64,000 nucleotides of DNA from CBDDKZ01 sp965230415 (GTDB lineage Bacteria > Bacteroidota > Bacteroidia > Cytophagales > JAAEPT01). Of the stretch, positions 55,301 to 63,825 are shown one piece after another; the stretch's first letter is position 1; every line of letters starts with the position of its first letter. The position numbers and the translations under genes were made by a program. The notes below the pieces were generated by a model that saw only the letters and a program-made list of their open reading frames with translations, was not told where the DNA came from and ran no database searches. The stretch is taken from assembly GCA_965230415.1 (NCBI GenBank), contig CBDDKZ010000005.1, positions 496,001 to 560,000 of the forward strand, written 5' to 3'.

Positions 55301-56443
55301 ATTTCCCCAGCCAGCGCCAGCACCTATCACACCGAAATTTTCCCTTCCGCTGTTCCCTGCTGAATGCACATGTACTACCGCCGGATAGTTTTCATTATTA
55401 AGATCTGAAGTACGTGAACTTGAATTATAACTATTAATTTCACCTTGCCCTAAAGAATGGTTGGTTACACGAACACCTACGCCCTCATTATATATTGTAC
55501 CCATGTTGGAGATGTCGCCGTAACCATCATAGCCCCAAAGATCTGCTCCGGGGGCCTGACCTCTGGCCCGTGGGTTAATATTACCTGCACCTGTAACCGT
55601 TCCGGCAACGTGTGTAGCATGACTGGCGCCATTTGCCGTAGAACGATTCAGACGACCATGAAAATCCACATGATCCCTATCTACTACACCTCCATCACCC
55701 ACTGAAACTCCTACTCCACTGCCATCATAATTTCTACCTCCGGGAAAACTATTTTGCAACACATTATTTCGATGTTGATTGATTCCCTCATCATTTTCAG
55801 TTACAGGATCAGCTTCTGCAGGTTCAATATATGCTACCTCGGGAAGTGCTGCCATCTGCTCCATTTGCCCCATAGTACATAGCACCGTAAACATGTCGTA
55901 GTTATTAAAACCTATCACTTCACAACCTAGAGAAGAGAGTTTCCCATAAACTATATCGGCAAAGGATTTATTATAAAAAGAAACATACAGTGCTACCTGA
56001 TCGCTGCCACTCTTTGCATGAGCAGGAATTTTTTCAGGAGTCAAGAGGGGGCTCTTTCTCATCTCTGGTAAAATATCCTGTAGAGCCCTGGCTCCATTGT
56101 CAAACAAAACGCTTAAATCAGTACCGTTTGGTACAGACAGTACATAGGCCATATGAGGCAAATAGTCACCAAACTTAATACCACTATTATTGATGGCTTC
56201 TCGCTGTTGAGCGTTGGGGATTTCATAAAATTGAGCAATGAGGTAATAATTACCTTCGCTTACTCTGGCTTCATTTACGGTAGACTTTTTATTTATCCCT
56301 GCCCTTTCGTTCAGGTGAATTTCACCTGATTTTAAGCTTAACGTATAATCTTTTTGAGCGTATGTTACGCTATTTACTAAAAGAATTAAAAGTGCCCAAC
56401 AAATTTTATTGGGATATGTACGAATCTTTAAATTTAGCTTCAT
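52385..56443 (-). CDS. Secreted S8 (subtilisin-like) serine protease with PKD, Ig-like and T9SS sorting domains
   Basis: 1352 residues. The signal peptide ends near SVTYAQ (30). An N-terminal pro-region is followed by the S8 domain with Asp250 (SVGDGG), His275 (HATHVAG), the oxyanion Asn364 (HSAGNSG) and Ser445 (GTSMASP). After a P-domain-like region (about 505-640) and further Ig-like parts comes a PKD domain (about 836-905, YAWDFGDGNSSTQENPQHTY), two Ig-like domains, a 150-residue module (about 1046-1190), another Ig-like domain and a type A sorting tail (IYPNPAADELIIV). From the PKD onward it matches the C-terminus of the metalloprotease at 8868-11684. It should be exported and act on extracellular protein. 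Confidence 0.93.
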   Translation of the reverse strand: MKLNLKIRTYPNKICWALLILLVNSVTYAQKDYTLSLKSGEIHLNERAGINKKSTVNEARVSEGNYYLIAQFYEIPNAQQREAINNSGIKFGDYLPHMAYVLSVPNGTDLSVLFDNGARALQDILPEMRKSPLLTPEKIPAHAKSGSDQVALYVSFYNKSFADIVYGKLSSLGCEVIGFNNYDMFTVLCTMGQMEQMAALPEVAYIEPAEADPVTENDEGINQHRNNVLQNSFPGGRNYDGSGVGVSVGDGGVVDRDHVDFHGRLNRSTANGASHATHVAGTVTGAGNINPRARGQAPGADLWGYDGYGDISNMGTIYNEGVGVRVTNHSLGQGEINSYNSSSRTSDLNNENYPAVVHVHSAGNSGRENFGVIGAGAGWGNITGGYKAAKNCITTGNLTDQDGLSASSSRGPLEDGRIKPDVCAKGTGVFSTNPDNAYGNSSGTSMASPGACGTVANLIQAYRENNNNQDPPTGLTKCILLNTADDLDDIGPDFRTGWGRINGYRAVKVIENNHFTSGSISNGQSQTVDFELPANVAQLKLMVYWKDPAASSSASIALINDLDINVTGGGSTHYPWVLSTNVNSASAVDAPATRGASTFDRRNNVEQVTIDNPSQGTYTVNIDGFNVPDGPQEYFVVWNFVMNEIEVTYPYGGESIIAGDEVFVQFDAHGSSGNFSVEYSTDGGQNWNTASTNVNGSRRFYSWNVPNTVTGQAKVRVSRNGLVGESVENNTIVGVPSNLQIGNRCSDRFELSWNAVSGASGYEVFILGEKYMESVGVTDQTSMVIPGNSNEEDWVSVRALTTNNGRGVRAVAIRKPTGTNSSNCGPLNLSAVAGFSYEIDCRTVNFTNSSSNDPTSYAWDFGDGNSSTQENPQHTYADVGTYTVTLTASNQFGEDDEVLEIEVRIWGAPDAEGGEACVGEPIQLTALGNNNLIWYSDADGENEVGTGNAFETPGLNETTSYYVANGGECSTGELTEVVATVNSAEAPSADGDELCEGESTTLTANGSTGYTWYDDINGDVLSETASYTTPELFETTTYYVQGAAEKITENVGINATGPGGYYEQDVRGLIVDVSEPVIWKSTFINANGAGERTIVVREGPEGPILTQTTVQLNNGGNTVQLDLDIPAGTGLYFGVTGTANLYRNNDDVNFPYESPSGSVVIRESNSTSPLDFYYFFYNNEFEVTGCASEFVEVNAVVHAYPQIGDIQENGANLSIDAGFDAYQWYKDDEMINGANQNTYTATENGDYYVVVTGPGGCQTTSGTIPVIINSTNSIEDMGLEIYPNPAADELIIVTNNKKIRSYRILSMLGKEVLSGVLNNQNNSLSISHLSAGVYFVELYVDNQKVLHRLTIE

Positions 56444-56643
56444 TATCTGAGGTTAAAGGTTTAAAATTTAATCACAATACTTTAGCTTCAAGCAACCTTT
56501 GGGACAATTGACTTTTGAACCTAATTACCAATAATGTCCAAAAAATGATTAAAATGCTTTATCACACCTTGATCATAGATTAATCAGCTTCGAAAATTTA
56601 TGATTTCACAGCATTGTTAAACCCGGCACCATATAACTAATAA

Positions 56644-58884
56644 TTAATTATTTGCTTCCGCTTTCATAGCTGACAAAACCATCCTGATCTCACCATAACT
56701 GAAAGAATCGCCCATTGCTTCTTTAATTGGAGTCAAAGTATCTGCGCCTAATTTGGTAGCCATTTCTTTGAGTAACATAATTCTTTCTTCAGGCACAAGT
56801 TCTTTCACATCAATTTCACCTTGTTCAATGTAATGTGCCAAATGCCCCTCAATGGTTGTAGTGGTAAGCCCTCTTATTTCCGCTATTTGACCGACGTTTT
56901 TCCCGGCACGGTAATATTCAAAAGATTCTTTTTTGGTGTCTTTTTTCTTGGCTTTTATTTCACGCTCGTCGTTACGCTGTTTGACCTTTTTCTGATGTTT
57001 CTGATAGACGCCCAATTCATGTACATCTGATTTTGTGAGGATTTTGTTATCATCGATAGACTGAATTAATGCTTTCGCTTTATTCACATTGGTCAGGTGT
57101 TTAAAAACCACGCCTTCCAGTTCTGTCAATTCATCCAGGTATTTCTTCACACCAGAAGTACCCTTTAGTGACGTAATGTGTCCGTTAATATTATCAAGTA
57201 TTTTTTCAATAAGGGGGGTAAAATAATTAGTAGCTGATGTAATGCGTTCATTAAGCTTAGGGAAATAAGATTCGAGATCGGAAGTATATCGCGTAATTTC
57301 TTTCGTAAACCTCAACGCTAAATCGCTTAATTCAATGAATTGAGGTAAAAGCTCCTCTGCCCAGGTTTTGTATTTTTGTCGTTTGGTCTTCTTATCCTCA
57401 GAAGAATAAGTGCCCAGGTGTTCCTGAAAATAATTACATAACCAGTGAAAGCTATAGGTTCTTAAAAGCGTTTCTCTGATATACTCCCCCTTAGAATTGG
57501 TGAGTTCATGTTCGAGTTGCTGAAGACCTTTTTTTTGATTTGTAAACCCCTGTAGTGCATTATCAGTCTTAAATATACGATTAGGCAAGGGAGAACTTAA
57601 CACTAAGCCATCTATTGAAGTAAGACGAGATAAGGCTACGTATAGCTGCCCCGGAGCGAATACTCCACTAAGGTCTAACACGGCTTTTTCGAACGTAAGG
57701 CCCTGACTCTTATGCACTGTAATAGCCCAGGCCAGTTTAATTGGTAACTGAGAAAAAGTTCCAACGACTGTTTCTTCAATTTCATTACTTTCCTTATTGA
57801 GTTGGTACTTCATATGCTCCCAGATATAAGGTTCTACCTCAACCGGGGCACTGCTGTCATCGAATTCCACTTTAACAAGGTCTTTACTACAATAGCAAAT
57901 TGTCCCTATCTTGCCATTGAAATACTTTTTCTCTTCAGTAGGATCGTTTTTCACGAACATCACCTGTGCCCCCTCTTTAAATGAAGATTGTGCTTCAAGA
58001 GGGTACATATGTTCCGGGAAATCACCTTTAATAACTGCATCATAATGAAAGTTTTTCCCGGAGAGGTTATTGAGCTCATTGACATTTATTTGTTGCGCTT
58101 TTCGATTATGAGTCGTTAAAGTAATTACGCCATTTTCTCTTTGGTCCAATGCATCCGCTTTGTATTTTGATTGTAATAGCTCAACATCGTCCTGGTTAAT
58201 TTCATTAGATCTTACATTGTTCAGCAATCGTACAAATCGATCGTCAGACTGCCGGTAGATTTTTTCCAGTTCTACATATATAAGTGGTGATTGTTGTAAT
58301 GCCCATGAATCGAAAAAATAAATGCTATTATAAAACCCCGATAACAAACGCCACTCATCGTCTTTAACCACTGGTGGAAGCTGGAGTAAATCACCAATAA
58401 AAAGCACCTGAACACCTCCAAAAGGTTCATTATTCCTTCTACGCACATACCTCAACACGATATCGATACCATCCAATATGTCGGCCCTCAGCATACTCAC
58501 CTCGTCAATTATGAGGAGGTCCAGTTCACGTAATAACTTACGTTTATTTTCATGCATTTTTAGTTTGGAAATAATTGCGCGAGGAGTGTTCACCTGAAAG
58601 TAGGAATCCTGGACAGTTCTGTTCTCTGGTAAAATAGCCCCAAACGGTAAATGGAAGAGTGAATGAATAGTAACGCCCCCGGCGTTAATCGCAGCAATAC
58701 CTGTTGGTGCTACCACCATGGCACTCTTATGTGTTTCGGTTATTACCTTTCTCAAAAAAGTAGTTTTTCCAGTACCCGCTTTACCCGTTAAAAATATATG
58801 TCTTTTGGTCTGATGTAGGAACTGACTGGTAATATAAGCGGGGTCAAAATCCTGGTTCTTTTTAAAATTTGCGGTCTCGGTCAT
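56644..58884 (-). CDS. Pif1/RecD2-like DNA helicase with C-terminal HTH
   Basis: 746 residues. Walker A TGKAGTGKTTFLRKV (near 34-45), Walker B LLIIDEVSMLRADIL, motif III GGVQVLFIGDLLQLPPV, and the UvrD_C_2-type AWAITVHKSQGLTFEKAVLDL are all present, the layout of Pif1-like SF1B helicases. The last ~100 residues (ESFEYYRAGKNVGQIAEIRGLTTTTIEGHLAHYIEQGEID) form a helix-turn-helix like the RQC-adjacent HTH_40. It probably resolves G-quadruplex or replication-blocking structures. TATTTTTG upstream gives a good promoter. Confidence 0.9.
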   Translation of the reverse strand: MTETANFKKNQDFDPAYITSQFLHQTKRHIFLTGKAGTGKTTFLRKVITETHKSAMVVAPTGIAAINAGGVTIHSLFHLPFGAILPENRTVQDSYFQVNTPRAIISKLKMHENKRKLLRELDLLIIDEVSMLRADILDGIDIVLRYVRRRNNEPFGGVQVLFIGDLLQLPPVVKDDEWRLLSGFYNSIYFFDSWALQQSPLIYVELEKIYRQSDDRFVRLLNNVRSNEINQDDVELLQSKYKADALDQRENGVITLTTHNRKAQQINVNELNNLSGKNFHYDAVIKGDFPEHMYPLEAQSSFKEGAQVMFVKNDPTEEKKYFNGKIGTICYCSKDLVKVEFDDSSAPVEVEPYIWEHMKYQLNKESNEIEETVVGTFSQLPIKLAWAITVHKSQGLTFEKAVLDLSGVFAPGQLYVALSRLTSIDGLVLSSPLPNRIFKTDNALQGFTNQKKGLQQLEHELTNSKGEYIRETLLRTYSFHWLCNYFQEHLGTYSSEDKKTKRQKYKTWAEELLPQFIELSDLALRFTKEITRYTSDLESYFPKLNERITSATNYFTPLIEKILDNINGHITSLKGTSGVKKYLDELTELEGVVFKHLTNVNKAKALIQSIDDNKILTKSDVHELGVYQKHQKKVKQRNDEREIKAKKKDTKKESFEYYRAGKNVGQIAEIRGLTTTTIEGHLAHYIEQGEIDVKELVPEERIMLLKEMATKLGADTLTPIKEAMGDSFSYGEIRMVLSAMKAEANN

Positions 58885-58922
58885 TTAAAGTGAAGTTTAC
58901 GTTTTAACTCCAGAGTGGTGTA

Positions 58923-58954
58923 CAAAAATAGGGCCAATTTGGCAAAAGAATAAA
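58923..58954 (-). promoter_or_regulatory. Helicase gene promoter candidate
   Basis: On the minus strand TTTA (58954-58951), 20 nt, TATTTTTG (58930-58923). A palindrome CCAAATTGG lies between the two elements. Confidence 0.45.
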
Positions 58955-59080
58955 TTATTAGCAGTTTTTGTAGGTTTCGCGGAAATGAAAACCTTCAAAG
59001 ACATTGTGTACTAACTTCATTCCTTGAAAAGGCTTCAAAACTAATTAGAATCAATTGATAATTTGATTTTGTTATTACGC

Positions 59081-59112
59081 ATTGATGCACTTATATTGCA
59101 CTTAAATCTTTG
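59081..59112 (+). promoter_or_regulatory. Promoter candidate for the multi-pass membrane protein gene
   Basis: ATTG (59081-59084), 20 nt, AATCTTTG (59105-59112), 23 nt before the ATG. One mismatch in each box. Confidence 0.4.
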
Positions 59113-59135
59113 AATAAAACTATACACTTAGTACT

Positions 59136-59909
59136 ATGAAATCAAGTCCTGGGAAATTAGTAAAATCCGGCATGAATTTATTTCAGGACGGTGCATGGCC
59201 TCTGATCGGATTCCTCATTTTAACCGCAATAATATCATTGGTTTTAAGTGTAATACCTTTTATTGGAAGCCTGGTAAGTTATTTTTACGTTTCGCCATTA
59301 TTGGCCGCAGGCCCCTTTTATTATGCACACCAGCTACACATGTCAAATAATAGTGATTTCAATTTATTTTTCAAGGGTTTTTCTAACTCTAAGGACTTAT
59401 TGCTCTACAATCTGATCAAAATAATCGGACTTATTATCATTATTATGCCTGTATTTTTGATCGTTTTCCCTTTTGAAACTTTCTTTGAATTGTCTTCAGG
59501 AAACGTTACTAATACCTACGAAATGCAATCCGGATTTGATCAAATCAGTCCAATTAGAATGCTCCTATTTTTCTTTTATACAATCGCGATTTCCTGTCTA
59601 TTTATGTTCCTTTTATTCGTTGTACCGCTTATTGCAGTAGGCAACAGAGGGTTTGTAGACGCTATCAAAGAAAGCTTCTATCAGGTTCGATCTAATTTTG
59701 GTTCTTATTTTGTACTACTCCTTCTACTCTCCTTAATTAACATAGCCGGTGCACTTCTTTGCGGAGTAGGATTAATTGCAACAATCCCCATCACACAATG
59801 CACCATGTATGCGGCATATATAGATGCTTTCCCTGAAGAAAAACAAGAAGGTTGGACTGAATCATTTGGTCTACCCGAAGATGATATCAACAGCGAAGAA
59901 GAGGTTTAA
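59136..59909 (+). CDS. Multi-pass membrane protein of unknown family
   Basis: 257 residues, about five to six membrane helices, and a short acidic, cytoplasmic-looking C-terminus. Features include GAWPLIGFLILTAIISLVLSVIPFIGSLVSYFYVSPLLAAGPFYYA and a second LFFFYTIAISCLFMFLLFVVPLIAVGNRGFVDAI block with a repeated core, suggesting an internal duplication. It resembles uncharacterised integral-membrane proteins but I assign no function. Its last 4 bp overlap the end of the convergent EamA transporter gene. Confidence 0.6.
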   Translation: MKSSPGKLVKSGMNLFQDGAWPLIGFLILTAIISLVLSVIPFIGSLVSYFYVSPLLAAGPFYYAHQLHMSNNSDFNLFFKGFSNSKDLLLYNLIKIIGLIIIIMPVFLIVFPFETFFELSSGNVTNTYEMQSGFDQISPIRMLLFFFYTIAISCLFMFLLFVVPLIAVGNRGFVDAIKESFYQVRSNFGSYFVLLLLLSLINIAGALLCGVGLIATIPITQCTMYAAYIDAFPEEKQEGWTESFGLPEDDINSEEEV

Positions 59910-60811
59910 ACAGTACTGTTGCTGCGTTTGAGTTTGCCATTGATTAATAGAACAGCGAAGACACCAAGAAAACCGCCTACAACTGTGTACCATGACACAC
60001 TTTCTCCCAGTATCAATGCGGATGAGCATATTGCTCCTGCAGGTACCAGAAAAATAAATGAACTAGCTCGCTCTGCCCCCAAAAAGGTGGTAGCATAGAA
60101 ATAACAGGTGGTAGCAAAAGTGGAATTAATAATCCCAAAATAAAGGATATTACCCCAAAACACAGAGTCTCCAGTACTCAAAATAGTATGAATTTCGTGA
60201 AAGTCGGCTTTCAATGACATCCCTGTCACAGTAACAACGTGTAACCAAAAATTAAAGCTTAATGCATGCCCATAAGGCGCCGATCTTGACGTTATCTGAC
60301 TGAGCATTGCCCATAGAAAGGCCGCTATAATAAACAAGGTGTTGCCTAAATCGAAAACTTCTTCAAATTTATCCCATACGTGTAACAAAAAGGCGCCGGC
60401 AAGTAATCCTACAAGCAATCCTATTGTTTCCACTTTTTGCGGCACCCGCCTACTTATAAATAAGCCCATTACAAAAGCTAACAGCGGGTTTAATATGGTA
60501 ACCACTACTCCTCCCGCACTTGCAGTACCGTTCTTCAATCCGGCAAAAAAGGAAACACTATATAAGCCCATAACTATTCCCGAAGCCACCACATACTTGA
60601 CACCACCTTTCTTAATCTTGAAACCGATTTTCATAAAGTGAAGTAGTGGAATCAGCGCTACAACAACAATAGAGAACCGAATGTAAGCAATGCTTAGCGC
60701 ACTCCCATAGGAAGACAGTACTTTGGCAGAGGACCAGCTTATGCCCCATATCGCCATGCTCACGAACATAGCAATCAAAAACAGCCGTTCTTTTTTTTTA
60801 CTGTCGGTCAT
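59906..60811 (-). CDS. EamA/DMT superfamily transporter
   Basis: 301 residues, ten predicted helices in two EamA repeats (IWGISWSSAKVLSSYGSALSIAYIRFS and its second-half counterpart NILYFGIINSTFATTCYFYATTFLGAERASSFIFLVPAGAI). DMT members export metabolites or amino acids. The substrate is unknown. Confidence 0.88.
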   Translation of the reverse strand: MTDSKKKERLFLIAMFVSMAIWGISWSSAKVLSSYGSALSIAYIRFSIVVVALIPLLHFMKIGFKIKKGGVKYVVASGIVMGLYSVSFFAGLKNGTASAGGVVVTILNPLLAFVMGLFISRRVPQKVETIGLLVGLLAGAFLLHVWDKFEEVFDLGNTLFIIAAFLWAMLSQITSRSAPYGHALSFNFWLHVVTVTGMSLKADFHEIHTILSTGDSVFWGNILYFGIINSTFATTCYFYATTFLGAERASSFIFLVPAGAICSSALILGESVSWYTVVGGFLGVFAVLLINGKLKRSNSTV

Positions 60812-60890
60812 CCTTCTTTTAGCCTATGCAATGTATAATAGTGGTAATTGGTTCCCGGGAATAGGCTTTTTTTACTAAAATACGATTAAC

Positions 60891-63122
60891 TTAACCGCCC
60901 CATTTCCCTTTAAGTTTAGAGAGTTGGTCCTGCATATTCCCTTTTTGAGGCTTTTGATTTTTCCCCTGCTTAACTTTCGATTTGGCAGATTTTTCTTCTT
61001 CTTTCATCGAAAGCGAAATGCGTTTTCTGGGAACATCTACTTCAGTAACTCTTACCATCACCTGTTGCTGGACTTTCACTACCTGGTTTGGGTCGCTAAC
61101 AAACTTGTTTGCCAGTTGAGAAACGTGTACTAAACCATCCTGATGCACTCCTACATCTACAAATGCACCAAAATTTGTCACATTTGTCACTATTCCCGGT
61201 AATCGCATACCGACTTTGAGATCCTCAATACTGTCTACTCCATCTTGAAAAGAAAATAACTCGAAGCTTTTTCGCGGATCTCTTCCGGGCTTATCAAGTT
61301 CGTTTATTATATCTGACAAGGTGGGTATTCCCACCGTATCGCTTACATATGCTTGGAGCTTAATTCGTTTACGTAAGGATGCGTCTTTCATCAATTGGGC
61401 GACGCTACTGTTTAAGTCTTTAGCCATTTGGGCCACTACTTCATAACTTTCGGGGTGTACCGCTGAGGCATCAAGGGGGTTTTGGGCGTTCCTCAGTCTT
61501 AAAAATCCCGCCGCTTGTTGAAAAGCCTTTTCGCCCATTCGTGGTACTGCCAATAAAGACTGGCGTGATTTGAAAGGTCCGTTTTCGTTTCTGTATTTAA
61601 CTATATTCTCTGCTAGTACAGGTCCTAAACCTGAAACGTATGTAAGCAGTTCTTTTGATGCGGTATTAACTTCTACGCCCACCGCATTCACGCATGAACT
61701 TACAACATCATCTAATGCTTTTTTCAATGAGTTTTGATCAACATCGTGCTGATATTGCCCAACCCCAATGGATTTAGGGTCCAACTTAACCAACTCGGCC
61801 AGTGGGTCCGCTAATCTACGACCAATCGAAACTGCGCCACGTACTGTCACATCATGGTCGGGAAACTCTCGTCGGGCTACTTCAGATGCCGAATAGATAG
61901 ATGCGCCACTTTCATTCACCATTATTGTAGGAACAGCATTGTCAAATGAAATACCTTTGACGAAACTCTCTGTCTCGCGACTTGCTGTCCCATTGCCAAT
62001 TGCTATAGCTTCAACCTCATAATAAGCAACAAAATGTTTCAAGGCCGCTTCAGCCTTAAGCAGGTCTTTTTGTGGTTCGTTGGGGTAAATAGCCGTATTG
62101 TCCAGTAATTTACCCTGCCTATCCAAAACAACCACTTTACATCCCGTTCTAAAGCCCGGGTCTATGGCCATAATTGTTTTTTGCCCTAACGGAGAGGCCA
62201 AAAGCAACTCCCTCAGATTATCAGCAAATACCTTAATAGCTTCAATGTCTGCTTTTTTCTTAGACATCAAACGTGTCTCTGTTTCAATAGAAGATGACAA
62301 CAATCTCTTATATGAATCTTCAACAGCAAGCCTCACGTGCTTACCCGATTCATGATTGTTTTTGACAAACAGAGGTTTTAGAATAGCAATTGCGCGTTCT
62401 TCCTCGGGTTCGATATCCATGGCCAGAAAACCTTCTTTCTCACCTCTTCTTATAGCTAACACTCTATGCGAAGGAGCCTTGGACAAGGGTTCCTCCCATT
62501 CAAAATAATCTTTGTACTTTTGTGCTTCTTCATTCTTCCCACGCAATACCCGGGCTTTTACCAGGGCTTCCTTATCAAAAAGATGACGAATTTTCTCACG
62601 TGCCTGAGTATCCTCGCTTACCCATTCGGCAATAATATCTCTCGCTCCCTCCAAAGCTTCATTGGTATCTTTTACACCTTTTTCTTCATCAATGAAATTA
62701 CCTACCAAATTATTGACAATATCCATATTCTGCTCAAATAGCAATTGAGCCAAAGGTTCTAAACCTTTTTCGCGAGCAACCGTCGCCTTAGTACGCCTTT
62801 TGGGCTTGTACGGCAGGTACAAGTCCTCCAATTCGCTTAATGTTTGCGCTGCAAGTAGTTTCTTTTTAAGTTCCGGACTAAGTTTACCCTGATCTTCTAT
62901 CGTTTTCAAAATAAACTCACGACGCTTTTCCAACTCCGTAAGGCGCTCGTACTCATCTCTGATTGAGCTAATCTGAACTTCATCAAGGCTCCCCGTTACT
63001 TCTTTACGGTATCGGGCAATAAAAGGCACTGTCGCACCTTCATTAATTAAATTCAAGGTATTTGCAACTTGTTTTTCATTAATCGCTAAAGCTAAGGCAA
63101 TTTTTTCTACGTACGCAACCAT
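60891..63122 (-). CDS. Tex family S1 RNA-binding protein
   Basis: 743 residues. The Tex N-terminal region (NEGATVPFIARYRKEVTGSLDE, LEDLYLPYKPKRRTKA) leads to a YqgF/RuvX-like domain (IMAIDPGFRTGCKVVVLD), a helix-hairpin-helix block (LLTYVSGLGPVLAENIVKYRNENGPF) and a C-terminal S1 domain (GMRLPGIVTNVTNFGAFVDVGVHQDGLVHVS). Tex affects transcription and RNA handling. The Lys-rich end is usual. A near-perfect Bacteroidota promoter precedes it. Confidence 0.96.
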   Translation of the reverse strand: MVAYVEKIALALAINEKQVANTLNLINEGATVPFIARYRKEVTGSLDEVQISSIRDEYERLTELEKRREFILKTIEDQGKLSPELKKKLLAAQTLSELEDLYLPYKPKRRTKATVAREKGLEPLAQLLFEQNMDIVNNLVGNFIDEEKGVKDTNEALEGARDIIAEWVSEDTQAREKIRHLFDKEALVKARVLRGKNEEAQKYKDYFEWEEPLSKAPSHRVLAIRRGEKEGFLAMDIEPEEERAIAILKPLFVKNNHESGKHVRLAVEDSYKRLLSSSIETETRLMSKKKADIEAIKVFADNLRELLLASPLGQKTIMAIDPGFRTGCKVVVLDRQGKLLDNTAIYPNEPQKDLLKAEAALKHFVAYYEVEAIAIGNGTASRETESFVKGISFDNAVPTIMVNESGASIYSASEVARREFPDHDVTVRGAVSIGRRLADPLAELVKLDPKSIGVGQYQHDVDQNSLKKALDDVVSSCVNAVGVEVNTASKELLTYVSGLGPVLAENIVKYRNENGPFKSRQSLLAVPRMGEKAFQQAAGFLRLRNAQNPLDASAVHPESYEVVAQMAKDLNSSVAQLMKDASLRKRIKLQAYVSDTVGIPTLSDIINELDKPGRDPRKSFELFSFQDGVDSIEDLKVGMRLPGIVTNVTNFGAFVDVGVHQDGLVHVSQLANKFVSDPNQVVKVQQQVMVRVTEVDVPRKRISLSMKEEEKSAKSKVKQGKNQKPQKGNMQDQLSKLKGKWGG

Positions 63123-63147
63123 AAGTTTTTCGCTATAAACAGGGCGT

Positions 63148-63179
63148 CAAACGTAGAATTTAGTTTATAATTATCCAAA
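63148..63179 (-). promoter_or_regulatory. tex promoter
   Basis: On the minus strand TTTG (63179-63176), exactly 20 nt, then TACGTTTG (63155-63148), both matching the Bacteroidota consensus. The -7 box lies 25 nt before the ATG. Confidence 0.6.
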
Positions 63180-63252
63180 TACATAAGCACTTTTTGTATG
63201 CCAAAAATGCTCGATTGAAGTATAAATCTAAGTTGCGATTAAAAAATAGCGC

Positions 63253-63825
63253 TTATTCGTTAATTTTGATATGTGACCAGTTTTCGCCAGACTTTATTCG
63301 ATATAACTGCATCTCACTAATTCCGAATTGCTTGGCAATAACCTTCATCCTTGTTTTGCGATTAGGATCAAAGATCATTTTTTTTATCCGCATAACGTCA
63401 GTAGAAGTTAGTTTATGGCCAACCTGCGGCCGCTGTTGTTTTTGTTTCTCTTTTCCTTCTATTACTCGGGGGTTGTGTTCCTGATGAGAGATTAACTCCT
63501 TACGGGATACCCACCTCAGGTTTCTCACATGATTATTCTTTTTGATATAATCTAAGTGAGTAACAAAACGTTGATCCTCGTGTGGGTTGGGTAAAAAGTG
63601 TGCTGCCACCAGCTTATGAACATAAAAAGTCTTTTCTTTACCGTTCAAATTCACCTTTAAAGCTTTGTAACCTCCTATGGTGCTGCCACCCAATAGTGTA
63701 CCGTCTTGCATGCGGTTTGAGAAGCTCATCAAACGCCCTACATTTGATACCGCATAACGTAAATTAGCATTCCCTTGTGGGAATTCAATCTCTTTCCATT
63801 CTTCATCTGGGTAATTTTCGATCAT
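63253..63825 (-). CDS. NUMOD4/HNH-type nuclease with C-terminal HTH
   Basis: 190 residues from ATG 63825; a TTG at 63834 adds three residues. An N-terminal NUMOD4 motif (EEWKEIEF then LRYAVSNVGRLMSF) is followed by an HNH core (HKLVAAHFLPNPHEDQRFVTHLD, then NNHVRNLRWVS), which retains the catalytic His and both Asn. The C-terminus KLTSTDVMRIKKMIFDPNRKTRMKVIAKQFGISEMQLYRIKSGENW is a helix-turn-helix. This architecture is that of group I intron or phage homing endonucleases but also stand-alone host genes. No intron is apparent nearby. The remaining ~170 bp to the window edge holds no feature I can support. Confidence 0.8.
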   Translation of the reverse strand: MIENYPDEEWKEIEFPQGNANLRYAVSNVGRLMSFSNRMQDGTLLGGSTIGGYKALKVNLNGKEKTFYVHKLVAAHFLPNPHEDQRFVTHLDYIKKNNHVRNLRWVSRKELISHQEHNPRVIEGKEKQKQQRPQVGHKLTSTDVMRIKKMIFDPNRKTRMKVIAKQFGISEMQLYRIKSGENWSHIKINE

